From assembly GCA_033296885.1 (NCBI GenBank), contig MU864046.1, positions 1 through 54,675 of the forward strand: a stretch of DNA of 54,675 nt, written 5' to 3'. Source of the DNA: Triangularia verruculosa (Eukaryota > Ascomycota > Sordariomycetes > Sordariales > Podosporaceae). The position numbers were made by a program, and so were the translations under genes. Shown here piece by piece: positions 45,201 through 54,675 of the stretch (the first letter of the stretch is position 1; each line of letters opens with the position of its first letter). The notes under the pieces were generated by a model, which saw only the letters and a program-made list of their open reading frames with translations, ran no database searches and was not told the origin of the DNA.

Positions 45201-48200
45201 TGAGCAGGAAATGCGCTGGCGGCACATACTGCGCCCCATCGATATCCCGTGGTTGCTGGGCCATCGCCTTCAGGATCAGATTGTCTTTCCGGGAGCCGGC
45301 TATGTCGTGACCGCTCTCGAAGCAGCTCTGGCTCTATGCAAGCACCGAGGCCTCAGTGCCACTCTAATTGAGTTTTCCGATGCTGAGTTTGGTCGGGCTC
45401 TCGTGTTCGATCTTGACGACTCGGATATTGAGATCTTTGTCTCTCTGTCAGATGTTGTCCTTCGGAAGGAGGTTGGCGTCATTGAGGCCGACTTCAAGTA
45501 TTATGCGGCCGACCACAAAGCCGACTCAAACCTGAATCTGGTTGCCAATGGCCGTGTCAAGATCCAAATCGGAGAAGAGCGCGATGATGTCCTCCCTACT
45601 CGGCCTTCCCAACGAGCTCCCAACCTCATCAAGGTGAATCCTGAGAACTTCTACTCGGCCTCCAGGGACTTGCACTATCACTGGGCTGGTACCTTTGTCG
45701 CGCTGGACAAGCTGCAGAGGAAGAATGGAGTAGCGGCCGGCGTTCTCAACGTGGTCGAGCCATCGCACCTTGTGATCCACCCTGCCGTGCTGGACGCAGC
45801 CTTCCAAGGCGTTCTGCTGGCGTACTCCTTTCCCGGAGATGGGCAGATGTGGACGACACATGTTCCGGGTAAGATTCATCGCGTGACCGTCAACCCGTCC
45901 TTGTGTAGGAGGGAGGTGGCAAAGGGCAATCCGCTACCATTTGACGCGTCTCACGAGCCAGATACTGAGATCATGGTTGGTGATACCGAGATCTATCCCA
46001 GCGAGGGCAGCGATCATGCCATCCTTCGAGTCGAGGGTGTCATGTGTGTTCCTTTGTCGAGAGCTGCAGCGCATGATGATAAGGAGGTGTTTGCCTCGGT
46101 TGTCTGGGATGTTGCAGCTCCTGATGCCAGGATGGTGTCACAGCCCGAACTCGACTCTCTCAACCAGGACCACGCTGATCTCGCTACCGAACTCGAGCAG
46201 GTCGCAAGGTATTATCTGGGCCGCCTTGATCGAGAGATTCCTCTGGACCATCCGGCTCGCGGAGACGGGCCATACTCCCGCTTGCTCAACTTTGCATCTC
46301 GTTGCGGTAACTCTGAAACCGACAACACGCCACCCTCCATCTCTCAGAAGTCATCCCTATCAGCCGAGATGGTGCTTCTCCACGAGATTGGAGACGCATT
46401 ACTCAGTGCGGTACAGACCAACGACCCAGTAAATCTGCTGGATACTGGAAAACTAGCAGACTTTTATGCTGGTGCTGTTGGTCCAAACCTGTACAGCCGT
46501 ATCTTGGCGCAGACGGTAAAGCAGCTAACCCATCGGAACCCTCATCTCGACATTCTTGAAATTGGCGCAGGGACTGGTGGCTCGACAAAGGCCATATACG
46601 AAGAGATCGACAACGCTTACTCGTCGTATACATTCACTGACTCGTCTCCTGCTTGGTTTGACATGGCCAAATCCTGGGCCGAGCCTCACCTCCACAAAAC
46701 TGTCTTCAAGACTCTCGATATCAGCAAAGACGTCACTGCCCAGGGATTCCGGCCACAGTCCTTCGACGTTGTTGTTGCTGCTCTAGTCCTGCATGCTACG
46801 CCCAATATCGAGCAATCGCTGCGTAACATCCGGCAAGTTCTCAAGCCTGGAGGTCATCTTGTTGTGCTTGAATTGCTGCCAACGCAGTCTGCCGTGTACG
46901 GACTCATCTTTGGCTCTTCTCCAGACTGGTGGGCTGGTATCGCACAGAACCAGGCTTCTTCACCAGCTCTTGACCTACGAACGTGGCACAGTCTGCTACA
47001 AAACACCGGGTTCTCGGGGCACGATTCTGTCTCAAGATGTGCGGAACAGGACAACAGCATCACTCATTTCACTGTCTTCACTTCTCAAGCGATGGATGAT
47101 AAAGTGAACTTCCTTCACCAGCCCCTTACCTCCACTTTGCCACATGTGTTCGGCCCAGGGGAGCTGGTTCCGGAACTGATCATCCTGCAAGGAGACGATC
47201 CAAAAGCGAAAGAGCTTGTGGAACAGCTCGAGGCTTTGCTTCACCCTCATTACCGCAGAGTCAAGACCGTCTCTACGCTGAAACAGCTCGCTGATGTTGA
47301 GATATCTTCCCAGTCGGCGGTGCTAAGTTTGACTGAGCTATTCGAGCCAGTTTTCCAAGGCGGCATGGATGAACAAGACTGGGCAGGGCTGACGCAAGCG
47401 CTGATGACAGCCGGCACTCTGTTCTGGGTGACTTGGGGACGTCGTGCTGCCAATCCCATGACAAACATGATGATAGGTATGCTACGCTCCGTCGTGCGAG
47501 AAGTGCCAACCCTCGGGTACCAATTCTTCGATTTCGAGGATCGTGACAGCATCAGCGCTCGAAGCATTGCAGAATGGTTTGTACGGTTCCAGGCCGAGTC
47601 CACATGGCGCCGCCATGACAATGCTGGCGCTTCTTTGGAGCCGGAGTTGGTGCTCGACAAGACTGGTCACATTGTCATTCCGCGTCTAAAGATCGACGTG
47701 GACATGAACGACCGCTACAACTCGTTCAAGCGGGCAATCAAGAAGCCGTTCCATCCCCACCAGCAGAGCCTGTCTGTTGTGGCGTCGGGTGATGGCGCTG
47801 GGTATAGCATAAAACATCAGCCTTTGCTTCACCTGGAGAACGGCCAGAGTTACAACACGGTTGAAGTCACCCATGCGCTAGTTTCTGCCCTTCGAGTCAC
47901 CGCCGGCGGATGCATGTTTCTCGTCTGTGGAAAGGAAAAAGGTTCCCAACGCAGCACTGTGGCTCTTTGCTCCAGTAACTCGTCCATCGTGCGACCGGCT
48001 GAAGATCTGTCTGTTGCTGTTCAGATCAAACCAGGCTCAGAGGCTGAGCTTGTCGCTCTTGTGTCACATCACCTTTTGGTGTCCTTCCTACTTGCGGGAA
48101 TCTCTGCCGGGGATGTGATCTTGGTTCATGCTTCAGACGTTGACTTTGCGACAACCTTGACCAGAGAGGCCCGGCGTATCGGGGCTCTGGCAGTATTCGT

Positions 48201-51200
48201 TACTGACACCAAGGTTGACGCGCCCTCCGAAGAGGTGGAGTGGCTGATGGTTCCCCAAATGATCACGGACCGCGAGCTATCTAGACGACTTCCTGGTCGC
48301 CTTGCCGTGTACGTGGACTTCGCCTCCTCAAGCACAACTCGCATTATGGGTGACCGGATTCGAGCACTGGTCCCAAGTCACTGTCGCTATGAATCGCTGG
48401 GCTCGCTGTCCGCAGGCCAAGCGTGGACTCCTCCCCGCTCGCACATCGGCAAAGTCAGCGATGCGTTACGGCAAGCAGTTGCTCTGGCCACCTCTACGCT
48501 ACTAGAGAAGCCTGGCAATAGCAAGCAAAGGCCTCCAGTAGTGGTGACTCCGGAGTCATTGGCAGATGTCAACCAGAAACTGTCGCCATTCTCAGTCATC
48601 AACTGGAACGCAAGCTCTGAGGTGTCAGCCCTTGTGCGCCCCATTGATACCCACATCACCTTCAAAAACAACAAGACGTACTGGCTTGTCGGGCTGACAG
48701 GTGGCCTTGGCCTTTCCCTTTGCGAGTGGATGGTGCGCCATGGGGCAAAATACTTTGTGATTTCCAGCCGGAACCCCAAGATCGATCCTGCATGGCTTGA
48801 CGGTATGCGTGAAGCAGGGGCAGTGGTGAAGATTTCATCGTGCGACATTACTGTTAGAGAGGAAGTGGCCAAGGCCCACGCTGAGATCTGCGCCACGATG
48901 CCCGCCATCATCGGAGTTGCCCAGGGTGCCATGGTGCTTGAGGACCGGGCAATCCGGGACATGACTGTTGACAACTTCCTGAGAGGCACAAGACCAAAAG
49001 TGGAAGGCAGCATACACCTTGACGAGCTTTTCCAAGACAACACGCTGGACTTTTTTATCTTCTTCTCTTCGGTGGTGTCCATTGTCGGGCGTCCTGGACA
49101 GGCCAACTACTCGGCTGCAAACTCTTTCATGGCCAGTCTAGCACGCCAACGTCGTCAAAAGGGGCTGGCGAGCTCCATCATCCACATTGGACCCATCTTT
49201 GGAGTCGGGTACGTCGCCCATCTCGACAAGGTCATCTTCACAAAGAAGGCCCTTCAAGGCTATGCGCTTGTTGCTACATCAGAGCGCGACTTTTACCAGC
49301 TGTTTGCAGAGGCTGTCGTTGCTAGCCCCGCCGGGTCGTCGGAGCGTTATCTCGAGCTCTTCAATGGTGCCCGCAGGATCAGCCCACACGAGGAGGGCAA
49401 GCCAGCCTGGGAGTCTGACGCGCTGATGAGCCACTTTGTCCGGAACCCAGAGGGCGTTGCTACTGTTGCTAGCAGTGACAGCCAGTCGCGCATCCCGCTC
49501 AAGACACAGCTTGAAGAAGCCAAGGACCGAACGCAAATCCACGACATTATTCAGGATGCGTTTCTGCCCAAGGTGTACAGCCTATTCCAGTTGGACTCGG
49601 CCAAGGTGGACACAACCGCCGTTGCGCAGATGCGGTTGGATGAGATGGGAATAGACTCGCTTATTGCTGTCGAAATCCGCGGCTGGTTCATGAAGACGAT
49701 CGAGGTTAACATTCCAGTCCTCAAGATTCTCAGCGGTGTCCCGATTGGCGAACTGATCGCCTTTGCGGCAGAGACAATCCCTGACCGCCTGGTCCCTGGC
49801 CTGAAAGGAGGCGCCGAAGAGGGCAGTGACAGCGAGCATGATGTGTCCACCTCGGAAGATACCGCCCATGAGTCTCCTGGTGATGATCAGGACACATCTG
49901 ATACCCCTGCCTCAAGTGCTTCATCCTGGGCGGGGGATGAAGAAGTGGAGGTCACCAAGGAATCACCTCCCACTTTGGTTGCTGCTGAGAAATCTCAAGT
50001 CACTCTCAAAACCGCGCGGCTCTCGCCCTCCCAGGAGATGTTCTGGTTCGTATGGGAGTTTTTGCGAGATAAAACTAGTTTGAACCACACTGCGTGGGCT
50101 CGGATGACTGGCAGAATATCCATTCCAGACTTTGAGAAGGCTCTCAAAACGGTCACCCAGCGGCACGAGACTCTGCGGACGCGCATTATCAACCCTGACG
50201 GTCGTCCGGTTCAAGCCATCATGGAGTCTTCCAACATATTGGTGGAGAGTAGAGCGATCAAAGACGAAGGGGAAGTTCATGAGGCGGTGGAGCTGCTTCA
50301 GGACCATCATGTCTACGACGTCTCGCAAGGACAAACAGTGCGAATCATGCTTCTTTCTCGTTCCCCGGATGAACACTACTTTGTTTCCGGCCTCCACCCT
50401 CTCGTAGCCGACGGAAGCTCGTTCCAGACTTTGATCAAGGAGGTGCTGTATTTCTACACCTTCCCCGGCGCCGGGCTCACCCACCACGCTCGCCAGTTCT
50501 CGGACTACTCGGAGAAGCAACATGCTGCCATTGCTTCTGGCAAACTCGATGCCGATATTAAGTATTGGAGTTCCGAGTTTGCCACCCTTCCACCACCGCT
50601 GCCAATTTTGAAGGTTGGCAAGCTATCGTCTAGACCTCCGCTTACGACGTACGAGAATGAACGGGCAGCTATACGGGTACCGGCCGAGCTGAAAGAACGG
50701 ATCCAAACGGTGTGCAAAAAATGCCGGGCTACCCCTTTCCATTTTTATTTGGCTGTGTTCAGGGCCTTGCTGCTGCGTTATGCTCCTCCTGGCGAGGGCA
50801 AAGACGTGGCAGTCGGCATTGGTGATGCGAACAGAACAGAAGACGACATGATGGATGTCATTGGGCCGTTTGTCAATCTTTTACCTCTTCGCCTGCTGGC
50901 TGAATCATCTCTGAGCTTCACCGATCTGTTGCAGGGGACTCGTGACAGGGCATACTCGGCCCTGCAACACTCACGGGTTCCGTTTCAGCTTCTCCTCAAT
51001 AAGTAAGTTGTTCTGTCAAATCTTCCGAGCGCCATGCAACTAACCAGATGGCCACAGATTGAACGTGTCCCGCTCATCCGAGTACACTTCTCTGTTCCAG
51101 TGTTTTGTCAACTACAGGCAAGGTCTCCGTGCCTCTACGCGCTGGGGGCCAGACAACGGCTTTGAGCTTCACGCCGTTGAGATTGGCATTTCCAAGATGG

Positions 51201-54200
51201 CATATGATGTTACTTTGGAGATGGTGGACTACGCCGATGGCGACTGTCTTCAGACCCTGGTGGTGCGCAAGGATCTCTACGGCGAGGAGGAAGCACGTCA
51301 ACTGGTCAGCAGTTATGAACTGTTACTCAAAGCATTTGCCGCGGACCCAACAATGGCGCTTGATCAGCCCGGCTTGTTTGAGTCTGAGGTGGTGGAGAGG
51401 GTAATGAAGTTCAGTCAAGGTCAGTCTCGTACGAAACAATGCTTATATTATAGGTCGTGAATTGTGCTGACATTTTACCCAGGCCCCTCTTGGACTTCAC
51501 AATGGCCAGACACAGTCGCTCATAGGATCGATGAGATTGCTCAGAGAAACCCTAACCATGTTGCGGTCCATCACCTTGGAATAACATGGACGTATGCCGA
51601 GATTCAACGAGAGGCCGAGACAATTGCTCAGGCGCTGCTCGCCGCCGACATTGCCCATGGCTCACCCATTGCGGTCCTGCAAGATCCCGGCCCTGCTTGG
51701 GTCTCTTCCTTCCTTGCTATTTTACGAGTCGGTGCAGTCTACCTTCCGCTAGACATGAACCAACCATGGGCTCGCATTGCGGCAGTAGTTGGTCATAGTC
51801 AAGCATCGGTTGTGTTGGTTGATGAGGACAGTGAGAAACACGTCCTCAAGCTCAACCAGGCCGGCATACGAGCGATCAATGTTTCCTCCTTGGATTGCGA
51901 AATCAGCCAGTCTGTTCCCATTCTGGCCTCGGCCGAATCACCGGCCGCCATTCTGTACACAAGCGGATCGACCGGCGTGCCCAAGGGGATTGTTCTCAAG
52001 CATCATGGCCTGCGGAACTGGGCAGAGCCCATCTCTCAGCAATTTGGTATCGGCGAGGAGGTTGTCCTCCAGCAGACATCACCAACCTTTGATCTCTCTC
52101 TGGTACAGATTCTGACGGCGTTATGTCTTGGTGGAAGTCTTGTTCTTGTGCCCAGGGAACAACGTGGCGATGCCGTTGCCATCACCAAGATGATTGCCGA
52201 CTATTCGGTAACATTCACCTGCGCCACTCCGTCTGAGTACTCGAATTGGCTGCATCACGGTAACCAACACTTGCAACATCCCTTGTCATGGAAAACGGTC
52301 TTTAGCGCCGGAGAGCCCTTACGAGCACCGCTCGTCAAAGATTTTGCTGCTTTGGATCACCCTGGAGTCAAGCTGTATAATCTATACGGTCCAACGGAGG
52401 CTTCGCTCACTGCCACTGCAGCTATGGTACCACTCTGCCACTCGTCTGGCCCTATCTCGGTGGGCCGGCCTTTGCCTGGCTACTCCATCCTCGTCCTTGA
52501 CGACAAGCTCAGGCCATTGGGGCCCGGGGTGCAAGGAGAAGTTTACATTGGAGGAGCCGGTGTCGCATCTGGCTATCTCGGCAGGCCTGACCTCACCGCC
52601 GAAAGATTTGTTGCGAACCATTTGGCTTCCCCTGAGGAGCAGTCACGAGGCTGGCTCACGCTTCATCGGACAGGTGATGTTGGCCGCTGGACAGCAGACG
52701 GTAACCTGTTGCTGGAAGGACGCACGTCGGGGGACACGCAGATCAAGCTTCGCGGACTGCGTATCGATCTTGCTGAAGTCGAGCATGCGCTTTTGGAGGT
52801 GTCTGATGGTGTGCTTCACGAGGCGGTAGTTTCCGTTCGGGCTTCGTCTGCGGATAATTCCCAGTTCCTGGTCGCTCACATTGTGGTAAAGGATTCCACC
52901 ACGGAGCCTGAAGGGATAGCAACGACAATCAGTACGAGATTAAGTGCCCGGTTACCGCGCTATATGTGTCCGGCCATGCTTATTGTGGTCGGTTCACTGC
53001 CCAAAACGACATCTGGGAAGCTTGACAGGAGGGGCATCGAAGCGCTTCCGCTCCCCTCGAGCAGCGATGACCGTTCAAGTGGAGGTGAAGACGCCGATAA
53101 AGAACCCTTAACACAGACCCAATCGCGCCTCCTCCAGATATGGAAGACCCTTTTGGATTCACCACACAGGATCGGCCCAGAGACGGATCTCTTCCATGTC
53201 GGTGGCTCATCACTACTTCTACCTCGCCTGCAAGCCCAGATCAGAAAGGAGTTCGGGATTCAAATGCCACTCATCCGCATGTTTGAGTCTAGCACTCTCT
53301 CAGCAATGGCGCATCGAATTGATAATCCAGACCAAGAAGCCATGGAAGTCGAGGCCATCGACTGGGACACGGAGACCGCATTGCCCGCCACCCTCCCAGA
53401 TTTACGTCCCATCGACGACCAGCTCATCCAGACCGACAGCAATGGTCCCCCTGAGGTCGTCATTCTCACAGGCGCAACAGGCCAGCTAGGCCGCGCCCTC
53501 CTCGCCGCCCTAGCATCATCCCCAAGCGTCAAACACATCCATTGCATCGCCGTCCGCAACCCCGACAACACCAACAACATGGTAGATCCCAAAATAACCT
53601 ACCACAAAGGCGACCTCACCCAGCCCCTTTTCGGGCTCTCCGAATCCACCGCCTCCACCATCTTCCGCGACGCAAACGCCATCATCCACAACGCCGCCGA
53701 CATGTCGTACCTCAAAACCTTCCCCTCCCTCCGCGCGGCAAATTTGCTTTCTACCAAAGACCTAGTCGAGATGAGCGCGCGTTTTTCCCTCAAACAATCA
53801 CTCCCAGCATTCCACTACATCAGCACCATCTCAGTAGGCAACCTCCTCAACCTCTCCCCTTCTACCAGTGAAATCACCGACGACGACAAAACGACACCCG
53901 TCTTCTTCCCCCCTTCCAGCGCCCGCCATCTTACACCCCCGACACGCACCCCGGCATCAAACAACCTGGCAAAGACAGGCTTCGGGTACATCGCCAGTAA
54001 ATGGGCGAGCGAGGTCTTTCTCGAGAGGGCGATCACAGAGCGGTATTCGTGTGTGAATTGGGAGGTGGTCATTCACAGGCCTAGCTTGATCGCCAGAGCC
54101 GTTGATGATGGTGACAATAACAATGCAAGCGGGTTGGAGCTTGCCGAGAATCTGAGACGGTACGGGAGGATGATGAAGGCTGTTCCGAGGGTGCCGAGGA

Positions 54201-54511
54201 AGGTGAATGTTGGTGGAGCGTTTGATCAGGTTTTACTGGGGGATGTGGTGGATGGGGTGATGGGGGAGGTTCTGGGGGTTAGTGAAGGAGGCATTCGGTA
54301 CAGGCATCATGTTGGGGGCGTGGAGCTTCCTTTGGAAGATTTGGCTGCTTGGGTTGGTGGTGATGATGAGAAGATGGAGGAGGTGGAAGCGGTTGAGTGG
54401 GCGGATAGGGCGGGGGGGTTGGGGATGCATGAGACTGTGGTGGCGATGGTGAAGGAGATTGCGGGGGCGGAGACGGGGGGGTTGGTGCTTCCGAGGGTTG
54501 TTGGGGGGTAG
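42211..54511 (+). CDS. Hybrid PKS-NRPS synthetase (KS-AT-DH-MT-ER0-KR-ACP-C-A-T-R)
   Basis: Five exons: 42211-43067, 43125-43556, 43614-51002, 51058-51419 and 51483-54511. Introns of 57, 57, 55 and 63 bp keep the frame through 4,022 residues, the usual size. KS: 'DTACSSS' (Cys ~181), 'ECHGTGT', 'GSIKSIMGHTEG'. AT: 'GHSSGEIAAAYAAG' (~657). DH: 'LGHRLQDQIVFPGAGY' (~979) and 'LDAAFQG'. C-methyltransferase: 'LEIGAGTGGSTK' (~1413). A degenerate ER/pseudo-KR stretch lies before KR 'GLTGGLGLS' (~2125) with 'SS...YSAAN' (~2262). ACP: 'MGIDSL' (~2442). C domain: 'HPLVADG' (~2691) in place of HHxxxDG. A domain: 'YTSGSTGVPKG' (~3171), 'FDLSL', 'YNLYGPTEA', 'TTSGKLDRR'. T: 'FHVGGSSL' (~3589). R: 'TGATGQLGR' (~3676) and 'YIASK' (~3848). 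It should make a methylated polyketide joined to one amino acid. The stop lies 164 bp from the contig end. Confidence 0.95.
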
Positions 54512-54675
54512 GGTAGTTTACCTAGAATTTGGGTCAAGGGGTTTTTGGGGGGGGGGGGGGGGGGGGGTGGGGGGGGGGGGGGGTTTTTTTTTAAACAAAA
54601 AAAATTGGGCGGGGTATAGAAAATTAATTTGTTTTTTTAAAATTGATTGTTTTTTTTTTTTATTAACCCCATTTT
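54512..54675. other. Low-complexity contig end
   Basis: After the synthase stop the sequence falls into long G-runs (54547-54583), then T- and A-runs. This is typical of a poor-quality read or contig end, not biology, so no feature should be called here. Confidence 0.85.

Noticed and set aside
45250..45300. DH motif with Asp instead of Gly in HxxxGxxxxP.
   Set aside because: The catalytic His, the Pro and the downstream Asp are present, and that Gly position probably varies in PKS-NRPS DH domains; not evidence of inactivity.
1..54675. CRISPR arrays, bacterial operons, phage genes.
   Set aside because: Spliceosomal introns and fungal gene families throughout; no spaced direct-repeat array of CRISPR type.

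Overview
The window reads as nuclear DNA of a filamentous ascomycete, most likely a Sordariomycete. Genes carry short (46-80 bp) introns with GTRNGT donors and CTRAC-type branch sites. There is a HET-NACHT incompatibility-type gene, a fungal HNH-domain protein, and mutations of the kind made by repeat-induced point mutation (RIP). The last ~130 bases are homopolymer-rich and look like a contig end. All exon boundaries below were inferred by reading splice signals and checking that the frame is kept.

Layout. (1) 0.9-14.5 kb is gene-poor, relic-rich accessory sequence: a broken HET-NACHT gene (minus), LTR-like direct repeats with a GAGC-type minisatellite, an HNH-domain gene (plus), two related copies of a small gene of which one is a relic, and a minus-strand frame broken only by three TGA codons. 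(2) 14.5-17.3 kb has no convincing gene. (3) 17.3-24.5 kb holds one very large minus-strand gene: a seven-helix N-terminal membrane region joined to a ~2,100-residue low-complexity tail with 82-residue tandem repeats and many 'LWTxP' motifs. (4) 26.7-33.6 kb is an ordinary block: a PNPOx-like flavin-binding protein, an NRAMP metal transporter, a phospholipid methyltransferase of the OPI3 type, and a membrane-anchored spermidine-synthase-fold protein. (5) 33.8-54.5 kb is a secondary-metabolite cluster: trans-acting enoyl reductase, MFS exporter, cytochrome P450, a seven-helix fungal rhodopsin-like protein, and a 4,022-residue PKS-NRPS hybrid.

How the cluster should work (inference from known PKS-NRPS systems): the PKS half, with the separate enoyl reductase standing in for its degenerate ER region, builds a C-methylated polyketide. 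The NRPS half joins it to one amino acid and the C-terminal reductase/cyclase domain releases it. The P450 then tailors the product and the MFS protein exports it. No pathway-specific transcription factor, hydrolase or cyclase is visible, so the cluster may continue past the contig end.

Most noteworthy: the condensation domain has Pro in place of the catalytic second His of HHxxxDG; the P450 lacks a recognisable I-helix Thr motif; a receptor-like membrane protein sits inside the cluster; the HET-NACHT gene is silenced by four changes all explicable as CpA to TpA; and the giant repeat protein shows recent in-frame repeat expansion.
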